Source: Variovorax sp. DXTD-1 (lineage in GTDB: Bacteria > Pseudomonadota > Gammaproteobacteria > Burkholderiales > Burkholderiaceae_C). Taken from it: a DNA stretch of 64,000 nucleotides. The notes beneath the pieces were generated by a model. The model was not told where the DNA came from. It searched no databases and was given only the letters and a program-made list of their open reading frames with translations. The first letter of the stretch is position 1; every line of letters starts with the position of its first letter. The stretch lies in contig NZ_RWKH01000024.1 of the NCBI RefSeq assembly GCF_003984625.1, positions 30,227 to 94,226 of the forward strand, in the 5' to 3' direction. This document shows positions 42,410-51,373 of this stretch, in pieces. Made by a program: the position numbers and the translations under genes.

Positions 42410-43279
42410 TCAGGCCGCCACAGGCTCGCGCTGCGCGCCGGCCTTCGCGGGCACCGGCATGTGCTGCGCCCAGTCGATGATCTCCAAGGTGCCGTCGGCA
42501 TGCTCTGCCAGGGCGGTGAGGCTTTCGACCCAGTCGCCGTCGTTGCAGTAGAGGATGCCGTCGATGTCGCGCATTTCGGCGTGGTGGATGTGGCCGCAGA
42601 CCACGCCCTGCACGCCGCGCTTGCGGGCTTCGCGCGCCACCGCGTTCTCGAAGTCGCCCACGTAGCTCACGGCGCGCTTGACCTTGCCCTTGAGGTACTT
42701 GGAAAGCGACCAGTACGGCAGCCCCATGCGCGCGCGCAGCGAGTTGAGGTGCCGGTTGAGCTTGAGCGTGAACTCGTAGAGCGAATCGCCCACGTGTGCG
42801 AGCCACTTGGCGCACTGGATCACGCCGTCGAACAGGTCGCCATGAATGATCCAGAGCTTGCGGCCATCGGCCGTCTCATGGATCCATTCCTCGGCCACGT
42901 CGATGCCGCCGAAGTTGTGGTGCAGGTACTTGCGCGCGAACTCGTCGTGGTTGCCCGGGATGAAGATCACGCGGGTGCCCTTGCGCGCCTTGCGCAGCAG
43001 CTTCTGGATCACGTCGTTGTGCGCCTGCGGCCAGTACCAGTGGCGCTTGAGCTGCCAGCCGTCGATGATGTCGCCGACCAGGAACAGGGTTTCGCACTCC
43101 GTGTGCTTCAGGAAGTCGAGCAGCGCGCGGGCTTGGCAGCCGGGGGTGCCCAGGTGCAAATCGGAGATCCAGAGGGTGCGATAGCGCAGCGGCGGGCGCG
43201 CAAGATCGTCGTCCTCCGGCTCAGGGGCCCGGGTCGCGGTGTCGCGCCATGCGCGGAGGAAAGCGTCGTCGCGTTGCAT
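42410..43279 (-). CDS. LpxH-like UDP-2,3-diacylglucosamine diphosphatase family protein
   Basis: A 289-residue metallophosphoesterase. The five family blocks are visible: SDLHLGTPG, GDIIDGW, PGNHDEF, HGDLFD and GHIHHAEM. The length and the WYWPQAHNDVIQKLLRKARKG segment match the longer LpxH-like branch (LpxH2 type) found in betaproteobacteria, predicted to act in lipid A synthesis. Another member elsewhere may be the essential enzyme. ATG 43279 is chosen; upstream in-frame sequence to 43441 does not look coding. Confidence 0.85.
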   Translation of the reverse strand: MQRDDAFLRAWRDTATRAPEPEDDDLARPPLRYRTLWISDLHLGTPGCQARALLDFLKHTECETLFLVGDIIDGWQLKRHWYWPQAHNDVIQKLLRKARKGTRVIFIPGNHDEFARKYLHHNFGGIDVAEEWIHETADGRKLWIIHGDLFDGVIQCAKWLAHVGDSLYEFTLKLNRHLNSLRARMGLPYWSLSKYLKGKVKRAVSYVGDFENAVAREARKRGVQGVVCGHIHHAEMRDIDGILYCNDGDWVESLTALAEHADGTLEIIDWAQHMPVPAKAGAQREPVAA

Positions 43280-43373
43280 GGACGGGTAGGCTCCCACCGC
43301 GGCGTGACGGCGCGATGGCGTTCCCGTGACACTCCAGTGACGCGTGGCCAGAACGCCACGCCACGCGGTCAGC

Positions 43374-44336
43374 TCAAGCTGCGCAGCGTTGGATTTCCAC
43401 AGTCGAGTGGCGGATTTCCTCGTGCATCGAGAAGCAGGCACGCACCTCGTCGGCCGAGAGCGTGGGCGAATGGGTCACCACAGTAAGCGCACAAGCGTAG
43501 GCCTCGCGCCCCACGCGCCACACATGCAGGTCGACCACGCGCGTTTCCGAATCGGCCAGCATGGTCTCCACGCCATCGCGGATTTCGGCCGTGACGGGAT
43601 GGTCCATTTCGCGGTCGAGCAGCACGCGACCGGTTTCCTTGAGCAGCCCCTTGGCCCAGACCGACACCAGCACCGCGCCGACGATGCCCATCATCGGGTC
43701 GAGCCAGGCCCACCCGAAGAACCAGCCGCCCAGCAGCGCTGCGATGGCGAGCACGGAAGTGGCGGCGTCGGCCACCACGTGCAGGTAGGCGGAGCGCAGG
43801 TTCAGGTCATGGCCGTGCGAGCCCTGTGCATGGCCATGATGAGCATGTCCGTGGCCATGGTCGTGCCCATGCCCGTGGTGGTGCGCCGACCCGAGCAGCC
43901 GCGCACAGACCAGGTTGACCACCAGCCCCAGCACGGCCACCGCCACGGCTTCGCGATAGTGGATGGCCGAAGGCGAGAGAAGCCGTTCGATGGAGCCCAC
44001 CACCATCAGCACCGCAACGCCGAGCAGCATCAGCGCGCTCGCAAAGCCGCCCAGCACTTCGATCTTCCAGGTGCCGAACGCAAAGCGCGGATCGTGCGCG
44101 TAGCGCCGTGCCGCCGCATAGGCAAAGGCGCTCAGGCCGATGGCTAGCGCATGCGAACTCATGTGCCAGCCGTCGGCCAAGAGCGCCATGGAGTTGAACC
44201 ACCAGCCGGCGCCGATCTCCACCACCATCGCGGCGACGGTGATCCACATCACGAGACGAGTGCTGCGCTCGGCCGATTCGTTGCCTGCGCCGAAATGATG
44301 GTCGTGCTGCCAGGCACTCAGGTCATGGGTATGCAT
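43374..44336 (-). CDS. dmeF: DmeF-like Co/Ni cation diffusion facilitator
   Basis: A 320-residue CDF exporter with six membrane helices, beginning with LVMWITVAAMVVEIGAG. The metal-site HxxxD of helix II (ALLADGWHMSSHALAIG) and of helix V (YLHVVADAATSVLAI) is present, as is a histidine-rich loop at about 150-176. The N-terminal HTHDLSAWQHDHHFG is also histidine-rich, as in the DmeF group. It should export cobalt or nickel. No regulator gene is adjacent. Confidence 0.88.
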   Translation of the reverse strand: MHTHDLSAWQHDHHFGAGNESAERSTRLVMWITVAAMVVEIGAGWWFNSMALLADGWHMSSHALAIGLSAFAYAAARRYAHDPRFAFGTWKIEVLGGFASALMLLGVAVLMVVGSIERLLSPSAIHYREAVAVAVLGLVVNLVCARLLGSAHHHGHGHDHGHGHAHHGHAQGSHGHDLNLRSAYLHVVADAATSVLAIAALLGGWFFGWAWLDPMMGIVGAVLVSVWAKGLLKETGRVLLDREMDHPVTAEIRDGVETMLADSETRVVDLHVWRVGREAYACALTVVTHSPTLSADEVRACFSMHEEIRHSTVEIQRCAA

Positions 44337-44345
44337 GGATAAAAA

Positions 44346-45410
44346 TCAGATTCCGAAAAGGTCTTGTCCGTCGGAGCGGCTCGAAGGCGGCGTCACGCCC
44401 AGGTGGCGGTAGGCGGCCAGTGTCGCGATGCGCCCGCGCGGAGTGCGCTGCAGGTAGCCCTGTTGAATGAGGTACGGCTCGATCACGTCCTCGATGGTGT
44501 CGCGCTCCTCGCCGATGCTGGCCGCCACGTTGTCCAGGCCCACCGGGCCGCCGTCGAAGCGGTGGATCACGGCCTCGAGCAGCTTGCGGTCCATCAGGTC
44601 GAAGCCCTGCGGATCGACGTCCAGCATGGCGAGCGCCTTGTGCGCAATGTCTTCGGTGATGCGGCCGTTGCCCTTCACCTCAGCGTAGTCGCGCACGCGG
44701 CGCAGCAGGCGGTTGGCAATGCGAGGCGTGCCGCGCGAACGGCGCGCAATCTCGAAGCCGCCGGCTTCGTCGGTCTCGACCTTGAGCAACCCGGCGCTGC
44801 GCCGCACGATGAGCGCCAGTTCCTCGGGCGTGTAGAACTCCAGCCGCGCCACAATGCCGAAGCGGTCGCGCAGCGGGTTGGTGAGCATGCCGGCACGCGT
44901 GGTGGCGCCCACCAGCGTGAAGGGCTGCAGGTCGAGCTTGATGCTGCGCGCCGCGGGGCCCTCGCCGATCATGATGTCGATCTGGTAGTCCTCCAGCGCG
45001 GGGTAGAGGATTTCCTCGACCACCGGGCTCAGGCGGTGGATCTCGTCGATGAAGAGTACATCGTTGGGCTCCAGGTTGGTCAGCAGCGCCGCCAGGTCCT
45101 TGGGCTTTTCGAGTACCGGCCCGGAGGTCTGGCGCAGGTTCACGCCCAGTTCGGCCGCGATGATGTGCGACAGCGTGGTCTTGCCGAGGCCGGGCGGGCC
45201 GAACAGCAGCACGTGGTCAAGGGCTTCCTTGCGCTTGCGCGCCGCGCCAATGAAGATTTCGAGCTGCTCGCGCACCTTGGCCTGGCCGACGTATTCGTCG
45301 AGCAGCTTGGGGCGCAATGCCCGCTCTATCGCCTCTTCCTGGGGCGACGCAGGGGCGGCGGACACCACGCGAGGCGGTGCGGGGGCGAAATCGTCGGTTT
45401 GGATGGTCAT
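44346..45410 (-). CDS. ruvB: Holliday junction branch migration helicase RuvB
   Basis: A 354-residue AAA+ motor. Walker A FGPPGLGKTTLS, Walker B FIDEIHRLS, sensor GATTRAGML and the arginine finger LRDRFG are intact, and the C-terminal winged helix ends in GRIATLAAYRHLG. ATG 45410 is chosen; in-frame sequence to 45449 is not family-like. It lies nine bases from dmeF. Its usual operon partner ruvA is 6.6 kb upstream on the same strand, separated by an opposing operon. Confidence 0.96.
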   Translation of the reverse strand: MTIQTDDFAPAPPRVVSAAPASPQEEAIERALRPKLLDEYVGQAKVREQLEIFIGAARKRKEALDHVLLFGPPGLGKTTLSHIIAAELGVNLRQTSGPVLEKPKDLAALLTNLEPNDVLFIDEIHRLSPVVEEILYPALEDYQIDIMIGEGPAARSIKLDLQPFTLVGATTRAGMLTNPLRDRFGIVARLEFYTPEELALIVRRSAGLLKVETDEAGGFEIARRSRGTPRIANRLLRRVRDYAEVKGNGRITEDIAHKALAMLDVDPQGFDLMDRKLLEAVIHRFDGGPVGLDNVAASIGEERDTIEDVIEPYLIQQGYLQRTPRGRIATLAAYRHLGVTPPSSRSDGQDLFGI

Positions 45411-45495
45411 GAAATGAGGAGCTGCGATGGCAAGTTTAGTGCCTGCCACACTGGCAGAATGCTCCGGCCATATAACAAACGAGGGGAAGCCAAGG

Positions 45496-46098
45496 GTGTC
45501 GATCTACGAACTGAAGCCCCGGTTCCAGGCGCTGCTGCGGCCGCTCGTCGGCCGGCTGCACGCCATGGGCATCACCGCCAACCAGGTCACCTTGGCTGCG
45601 TGCGTGGTTTCAGTCGCCCTCGGGCTCTGGCTGTTCTTCGCGGCGCCGTCCCTCTCGGCCTTCGCGCTCATCCCCGCCTGGATGTTCGTGCGCATGGCTT
45701 TCAACGCCATCGACGGCATGCTGGCGCGCGAGCATGGGCAGCAGAGCAAGCTCGGGGCTTTTCTCAACGAATTGACCGACGTGGTCTCCGATGCTGCGCT
45801 GTACCTGCCGTTTGCGCTGGTGCAGCCGTTCAGCCCCTTCTGGGTCGGCATGGTGATCATGCTCGCGGGCCTGAGCGAGTTTGCCGGCGCACTCGGCCCC
45901 ACGGTGGGCGCCTCTCGCCGCTACGACGGCCCGCTCGGCAAGAGCGACCGCGCCTTCGTGTTCAGTGCGCTGGGCCTTTACGTGGCGCTAGGCTGGCCGC
46001 TGCCGGGCTGGACGGCCTGGCTGATGCCGCTTCTCGCCGCGCTGGTCGCTTGGACGGTGGCCAACCGCGTGCGGCGTGCGCTGGCCGAAGCCGCATGA
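45496..46098 (+). CDS. CDP-alcohol phosphatidyltransferase family protein (YnbA-like)
   Basis: A 200-residue inner-membrane enzyme that should join a CDP-activated lipid to an alcohol. It has five to six hydrophobic segments and the CDP-alcohol transferase motif at residues 70-95: D73-G74, A77-R78, G87 and the catalytic-base position D95 are present, but the first and third aspartates of the motif are Asn (N70, N91). The GTG at 45496 follows a GAGGGG site; earlier in-frame starts are less plausible. It heads a seven-gene operon. The alcohol substrate is unknown. Confidence 0.85.
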   Translation: MSIYELKPRFQALLRPLVGRLHAMGITANQVTLAACVVSVALGLWLFFAAPSLSAFALIPAWMFVRMAFNAIDGMLAREHGQQSKLGAFLNELTDVVSDAALYLPFALVQPFSPFWVGMVIMLAGLSEFAGALGPTVGASRRYDGPLGKSDRAFVFSALGLYVALGWPLPGWTAWLMPLLAALVAWTVANRVRRALAEAA

Positions 46099-46102
46099 AC
46101 CC

Positions 46103-47908
46103 ATGCACAACAAACAAAAGAACAGCGATCTGCATTCAATGACCGATATCAACACCCACCAACGCATGGTGCAAGAGCGCCAGTTCCGCACGCACGACGG
46201 CGAATCGCTCTTCTACCGGCACTGGCCGGCCACGGGTGCCACGCGCCGCGGCGCCATCGTGCTGTTTCATCGCGGGCACGAGCACGGCGCGCGCATGGCG
46301 CACCTGGTCGACGAGCTCGATCTGCCCGACTTCGACTTCTTCGCCTGGGACGCGCGCGGCCATGGCCGCTCGCCGGGCCAGCGCGGCTACAGCCCGAGCT
46401 TTGCCACCTCGGTGCGCGACGTGCAGACCTTCGTGCAGCACATCGGCAGCGCGCACGGCGTGGCCGAGCAAGACATCCACGTTGTTGCGCAGAGCGTGGG
46501 CGCCGTGCTGGTCTCCACCTGGGCGCACGACTACGCCCCCAAGGTGCGCGGGCTCACGCTGGCCTCGCCGGCCTTCAAGGTCAAGCTCTACGTGCCTTTT
46601 GCGCGCGCCGGACTGGGGCTGATGCACAAGCTGCGCGGGCTGTTCTTCGTCAACAGCTACGTGAAGGCGAAGTTCCTCACGCACGACCCCGAGCGCATTG
46701 CGAGCTACGAGAGCGATCCGCTGATCTCGCGGCCCATCGCCGTCAACATCCTGCTGGGCCTCTACGAAGCCGCCGACCGCGTGGTGGCCGACGCCAATGC
46801 CATCACGCAGCCGGTGCAACTGCTGATCTCGGGCGCCGACTGGGTGGTGCACCACAAGCCACAGCACCAGTTCTTCGAGCGGTTGGGCAGCGCCATCAAG
46901 ACCAAGATGGAACTGCCGGGCTTCTTTCACGACACGCTGGGCGAGAAGGACCGCGCGCCGGCGGTGCAGGCCATCCGCGAGTTCGTGCTGAGGCTGTTCG
47001 ACGAGGCGCCGGCGCCGGTCGACCTGCGCGCGGCGCACCTGAGCGGCAACACGGCCGACGAATCGCGCGCGCTGGCCGAGCCGCTGGCACCGCTGTCTCC
47101 GCGCGGCGCCTACTGGGGGCTGACGCGCGCCGGGCTGCGCTTTGGCGGCACCCTTTCGCGCGGCGTGAAGCTGGGGCACGACACCGGCTTCGATTCGGGC
47201 AGCACGCTCGACTACGTCTACCGCAATCATCCGGAAGGCAAGGGGGCGCTCGGCCGCTCCATCGACAAGACCTACCTGAACTCGATCGGCTGGCGCGGCA
47301 TTCGGCAGCGCAAGATCCATGTCGAGGAACTGATCCGCATCGCGATGGAACGCCTGGCCGAAATGCACCGCGAGGTGCGCGTGATGGACATTGCGGCCGG
47401 CCACGGCCGCTACGTGCTCGACGCAGTGACCGCAAGCCCGGTCAAGGCCAGCTCGATCCTGCTGCGCGACTACAGCGACATCAACGTGCGCGACGGTCGC
47501 GCGCTCATCGCCGAAAAGGGCCTGGAAGACGTCGCGCAGTTCGTTCAGGCCGATGCCTTCGACCGCATCAGCCTGGCCACCGTAACGCCGCGACCCACGC
47601 TGGCCGTGGTGTCGGGCCTCTACGAACTCTTTCCCGACAACGAAATGGTGCGCCGCTCGCTCGCGGGCGTGGGCGATGCGGTGGAAGACCGCGGCTACCT
47701 GGTCTACACCGGCCAGCCGTGGCATCCGCAGCTCGAGATGATTGCGCGCGCGCTCACCAGCCACCGCCAGGGCGAAGCCTGGGTGATGCGACGCCGCACG
47801 CAGGCCGAAATGGACCAGCTGGCGGAGGAAGCGGGCTTCCGCAAGATCGACCAGCGCATCGACGAGTGGGGCATCTTCACCGTCTCGCTTGCGGTGCGGG
47901 TGGCATGA
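46103..47908 (+). CDS. Alpha/beta hydrolase-methyltransferase fusion (YnbC-like)
   Basis: A fusion of about 601 residues. The first 290 residues are a serine hydrolase of the monoacylglycerol-lipase/S33 type: LFHRGHEHGARMAHL, AWDARGHGRSPG, and a nucleophile elbow AQSVG (S131) in which the usual first Gly is Ala. The second half is a class I SAM methyltransferase (VMDIAAGHGRYVLDAV near residue 428). The architecture and length match E. coli YnbC. ATG 46103 is close to the previous stop; ATG 46139 is an alternative. The lipid substrate is unknown. Confidence 0.85.
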   Translation: MHNKQKNSDLHSMTDINTHQRMVQERQFRTHDGESLFYRHWPATGATRRGAIVLFHRGHEHGARMAHLVDELDLPDFDFFAWDARGHGRSPGQRGYSPSFATSVRDVQTFVQHIGSAHGVAEQDIHVVAQSVGAVLVSTWAHDYAPKVRGLTLASPAFKVKLYVPFARAGLGLMHKLRGLFFVNSYVKAKFLTHDPERIASYESDPLISRPIAVNILLGLYEAADRVVADANAITQPVQLLISGADWVVHHKPQHQFFERLGSAIKTKMELPGFFHDTLGEKDRAPAVQAIREFVLRLFDEAPAPVDLRAAHLSGNTADESRALAEPLAPLSPRGAYWGLTRAGLRFGGTLSRGVKLGHDTGFDSGSTLDYVYRNHPEGKGALGRSIDKTYLNSIGWRGIRQRKIHVEELIRIAMERLAEMHREVRVMDIAAGHGRYVLDAVTASPVKASSILLRDYSDINVRDGRALIAEKGLEDVAQFVQADAFDRISLATVTPRPTLAVVSGLYELFPDNEMVRRSLAGVGDAVEDRGYLVYTGQPWHPQLEMIARALTSHRQGEAWVMRRRTQAEMDQLAEEAGFRKIDQRIDEWGIFTVSLAVRVA

Positions 47909-47927
47909 CCCCCGGGGTTGGCGCGAA

Positions 47928-49277
47928 ATGAAGCACTGGCTGGCACAGCGACCGTGGAAGCGGGCCGCTGCATGGCTGGTGTTTCTGGGGCCGCTGTTCT
48001 ACACGACCTACGGCCTTGCCAACTGGTGGGCCACCACGCGCGCGCAGGTGCCTTCGATGGCCTTCGAATGGGAGCGGCAGGTGCCGTTCTGGGCCTGGAC
48101 GATCTTTCCGTACTGGACGATCAACGTCTTCTACGCGCTCTCGCTCTTTCTGGCGCGCAGCAAGCACACGCTGGACAGGCATGCGCTGCGGCTGGTGAGT
48201 GCAACGCTCATCGCCTGCACGTGCTTCGTCGTCTGGCCGCTGCATTTCAGCTTCGGGCAGCCGGCAGTCGAAGGCGCACCGGCCTTTTTGTTCAATGCGC
48301 TGCGCGGCTTCGATCAGCCCTACAACCAGGCGCCTTCTCTGCACATTGCGCTGGCGGTGATCCTGTGGGACTGGTACCGGCAGTTCCTGCGTGCCACGTG
48401 GGCAAGGCTGGTTCTGCATGTGTGGGCGTTCGCGATCTGCGCGTCGGTGCTCACCACCTGGCAGCACCACTTCATCGACATTCCCACGGGTGCGCTGCTC
48501 GGAATCTTCTGCGTTTGGCTGTGGCCGCTGGAGCGCACGGTATCGATACCGCACGCCTGGCAATGCGCGCGCGATGCGCAGCGCTGGAAGCTCGGGGGCT
48601 TCTACGCAGTGGGCGCAGCCTTGTTTCTTGCAGCCGCGTTGTATGGCGGTGGCATGTGGCTGTGGCTCGCCTGGCCCGCGGTTTCGCTGGCGCTGGTGGC
48701 GCTCAACTACATCGGCTTTGGCGCGCGCGGCTTCCAGATGAACGGGGTGGGTCGCATGAGTTGGGCTGCGCAATGGCTGTTCGCGCCCTATCGCCTTGGC
48801 GCGGCGGCCAACGCGTGGCTCTGGACGCGCAAGCTGCCGGCTTCGGTCGAAGTGGTGCCGGGCCTGCGCCTCGGGCGCTTGCCGACGAAGGCCGAATGGA
48901 TCGACGCCGGGCGGCCGCAGCTCGTGAGCCTGTGCGCCGAGCTGCAGGCGCCGGCCGGCGTTCCGCATGCGCGTTGCGTGCCGATGCTCGACCTGACCGT
49001 GCCGCCCACCGTGCGGCTGCAGCGCGCGGCCGCGGTCATCGAAGGGCAGCGCCTCCATGCCGAAGGCGCGCCGGTATGGGTCTGCTGCGCGCTGGGTTTC
49101 TCGCGCAGCGCCGCGGCGGCCATCGCATGGCTGGGGCGCTACGGCGGATCGGGCGGCTTGATACAAGCCGAAGACACGGTGCGACTTGCCCGCCCGCAGA
49201 TCGTCCTGCGCGCCGGGTGGCGGGTTTCGCTCGAACCTCTGGGCACCACTGCTCCGGGACTGCCACCCCATGACTGA
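47928..49277 (+). CDS. PAP2 phosphatase fused to dual-specificity phosphatase (YnbD-like)
   Basis: A 449-residue inner-membrane protein. The N-terminal part has six membrane segments and the PAP2 motifs PSLH and HHFIDIPTG, indicating a lipid-phosphate phosphatase facing the periplasm. The C-terminal 130 residues hold a cysteine-phosphatase signature C387-x5-R393-S (CALGFSRS), with C386 in place of the usual preceding histidine. Architecture matches E. coli YnbD. ATG 47928; the next gene starts inside its 3' end. Confidence 0.86.
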   Translation: MKHWLAQRPWKRAAAWLVFLGPLFYTTYGLANWWATTRAQVPSMAFEWERQVPFWAWTIFPYWTINVFYALSLFLARSKHTLDRHALRLVSATLIACTCFVVWPLHFSFGQPAVEGAPAFLFNALRGFDQPYNQAPSLHIALAVILWDWYRQFLRATWARLVLHVWAFAICASVLTTWQHHFIDIPTGALLGIFCVWLWPLERTVSIPHAWQCARDAQRWKLGGFYAVGAALFLAAALYGGGMWLWLAWPAVSLALVALNYIGFGARGFQMNGVGRMSWAAQWLFAPYRLGAAANAWLWTRKLPASVEVVPGLRLGRLPTKAEWIDAGRPQLVSLCAELQAPAGVPHARCVPMLDLTVPPTVRLQRAAAVIEGQRLHAEGAPVWVCCALGFSRSAAAAIAWLGRYGGSGGLIQAEDTVRLARPQIVLRAGWRVSLEPLGTTAPGLPPHD

Positions 49278-49710
49278 CACCGAACGCGCCACCTGCGCGG
49301 CGCTGGCCGGATTGCTGCGCGCCGCAGCGGTGCTGGCGGTCTGGGGCTTCGCGCTCATGTGCATTGCGGCGCTGGTGCTCGCGCTCACCATGCGCTCGCT
49401 CTCGACCACGGCTGCCATGGGCTTTGGCGCGGTGGTGGTGCTGGGAACGCTCGAACGCTACTTCGCATTCAGGCTGCGGCTCGACCAGGCGCTGTTCGCC
49501 GACTTGTCACGCGGTGCCATCGCATCGCTCGATGCGCTCGACACCGCGCTCGATCGGCTCGGCCTGCGCAATGCACCGGCAACGAAAGTCGCCCGGCCGC
49601 TCGACGACCGCATCCAGGGAACCCGCCAGCTCATGCAGCGCCACGCCGTCGTGATTGCCTGCCAGACCGCCATGTTTCTCCTCGCCTTGATGACACAGGA
49701 CCTCTCTTGA
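49270..49710 (+). CDS. Small membrane protein of the lipid operon, unknown function
   Basis: A 146-residue protein I do not recognise. It has a hydrophobic hairpin (about residues 10-65), a charged soluble stretch rich in Leu/Asp/Arg (70-120), and a C-terminal hydrophobic segment (125-142). The start overlaps the phosphatase gene by eight bases and the stop overlaps the acyltransferase start, so it is translated as part of the operon. I know of no counterpart in E. coli ynbABCD. Confidence 0.75.
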   Translation: MTDTERATCAALAGLLRAAAVLAVWGFALMCIAALVLALTMRSLSTTAAMGFGAVVVLGTLERYFAFRLRLDQALFADLSRGAIASLDALDTALDRLGLRNAPATKVARPLDDRIQGTRQLMQRHAVVIACQTAMFLLALMTQDLS

Positions 49711-50423
49711 CCGAAGAAGACAACAACAAAGACCACCGGCCCCAAAGCACGGTGCTGCGCCGCGCCCTCGCCGTTGTTGCCGGCAAGCTGATCATCGGCG
49801 CGGCCGGGTTGCTGACAGGCGTGCGCGCCATCTGGAGCGGCACCACGCCCAAGGCCGAGCAAACGCTGTACTTCGCCAACCACACGAGCCACGGCGATTT
49901 CGTGCTGCTGTGGGCCACGCTCCCGCCCGACCTTCGCGCGCTGACGCGGCCGGTGGCGGGGCAGGACTACTGGATGGCGTCGAAGGTGCGCCAGTTCATC
50001 GGCGTGGATGTGTTCAACGCGCTGATGATCCGCCGCGACGGCTCGGGCCAGGGCGGCAACCCCGTCGACCAGATGAAAGAAGCGCTGGAAGGCGGCGACT
50101 CGCTCATCATGTTTCCCGAGGGCACGCGCAACACCGGCGACGAGATCCTGCTGCCGCTCAAGAGCGGCCTCTATCACCTGGCGCGCGCCTGCCCCACCGT
50201 GCGGCTGGTGCCGGTGTGGATAGAGAACCTGAAGCGCGTGCTGCCCAAGGGCACGCTGGTGCCGATTCCGCTCGCCTGCACGGTCCGCTTCGGCGCGCCC
50301 ATTCAATTGGCCGAAGGCGAAGACAAAACCGGCTTTCTCGCCCGCGCGCGCGCCGCCATGCTCGACCTGCGCCCTGAATACGACCGCGTGCCAGAACAAG
50401 AAAAAACAGCAACGACGCCATGA
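49707..50423 (+). CDS. PlsC-type 1-acylglycerol-3-phosphate acyltransferase
   Basis: A 238-residue acyltransferase predicted to acylate lysophosphatidate or a related lysolipid. The catalytic HxxxxD is H59-TSHG-D64, and the second block FPEGTRN is near residue 140. One N-terminal hydrophobic segment (about 20-45) anchors it. The start is a TTG overlapping the previous stop (TTGA), and its stop overlaps the cdsA-like start (ATGA). Its place just before a CdsA-type gene implies it supplies phosphatidate to it. Confidence 0.88.
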   Translation: MTEEDNNKDHRPQSTVLRRALAVVAGKLIIGAAGLLTGVRAIWSGTTPKAEQTLYFANHTSHGDFVLLWATLPPDLRALTRPVAGQDYWMASKVRQFIGVDVFNALMIRRDGSGQGGNPVDQMKEALEGGDSLIMFPEGTRNTGDEILLPLKSGLYHLARACPTVRLVPVWIENLKRVLPKGTLVPIPLACTVRFGAPIQLAEGEDKTGFLARARAAMLDLRPEYDRVPEQEKTATTP

Positions 50424-51373
50424 ACATCTCGCCCTCCACCCAGACCACGCTGCAATTGTTCGGCGGCGTCGCCGGCGTGCTGATTCTTGCCTCGGCCATC
50501 GGCGCAATGCTCAAGTGGCGCGTGGCGCAGGGCCAGCCGAGCTCTGTGATCGACAACCTCAACGCGCGCGTCAACGCCTGGTGGGTGATGGTGGCGGTGA
50601 TCGGCATTGCCTTCGCATTCGGCAAGGGCGGCGTGATCGTGCTGTTCTATCTGATCTCTTTCTATGCGCTGCGCGAGTTCATCAGCCTGGCCTACACGCG
50701 GCGCGGCGACCACCATGCGATTGCCGCGGCGTTCTACATCGGGCTGCCGGTGCAGTACTTTCTTGTGTGGATCGAATGGTACGGGCTCTATTCGATCTTC
50801 ATTCCGGTCTACGCTTTTCTGGTGCTGCCGATTCTCGCGGCCGTGGGCGGCGATACGCAGCGCTTTCTGGAGCGCACCTCCAAGATCCAATGGGGCCTGA
50901 TGATCTGCGTGTTCTGCATCAGCCATGTGCCCGCGCTGCTCACCTTGCAGATTCCCGGCTTCGAAGGCCGCAACCTGTTGCTGATTGCTTTTCTGGTGAT
51001 CGTGGTGCAGGGCAGCGACGTGCTGCAGTACGTCTGGGGCAAGCTCTTCGGCAAGCGCAAGGTGGCGCCCGAACTTTCGCCCTCCAAGACCTGGGAAGGC
51101 CTGGTCGGCGGCGTCGTCAGCGCCACCACGCTGGGCGCGGCGCTCTATTGGGCAACACCGTTCAACCCCTGGCAGGCCGCGCTGATGGCGCTCACCATCT
51201 GCCTCATGGGTTTCTTCGGCGGGCTCGTGATGTCGGCCATCAAGCGCGACCGCGGCGTGAAGGATTGGGGCTCGATGATCGAGGGCCACGGCGGCATGCT
51301 CGACCGGCTCGACTCGGTGATCTTCGCAGCGCCGATCTACTTTCACGCGCTGCGCTACTGGTGGGTGCCATGA
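50420..51373 (+). CDS. CdsA-type phosphatidate cytidylyltransferase (YnbB-like)
   Basis: A 317-residue polytopic enzyme that should form CDP-diacylglycerol from phosphatidate and CTP. The CdsA signature near the C-terminus is intact (SAIKRDRGVKDWG, then HGGMLDRLDS), with the metal-binding Asp residues present. Eight or so membrane helices precede it. It is longer than housekeeping CdsA of about 270-285 residues and matches YnbB better by context. It overlaps both neighbours by four bases and should feed the CDP-alcohol transferase at the operon head. Confidence 0.9.
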   Translation: MNISPSTQTTLQLFGGVAGVLILASAIGAMLKWRVAQGQPSSVIDNLNARVNAWWVMVAVIGIAFAFGKGGVIVLFYLISFYALREFISLAYTRRGDHHAIAAAFYIGLPVQYFLVWIEWYGLYSIFIPVYAFLVLPILAAVGGDTQRFLERTSKIQWGLMICVFCISHVPALLTLQIPGFEGRNLLLIAFLVIVVQGSDVLQYVWGKLFGKRKVAPELSPSKTWEGLVGGVVSATTLGAALYWATPFNPWQAALMALTICLMGFFGGLVMSAIKRDRGVKDWGSMIEGHGGMLDRLDSVIFAAPIYFHALRYWWVP

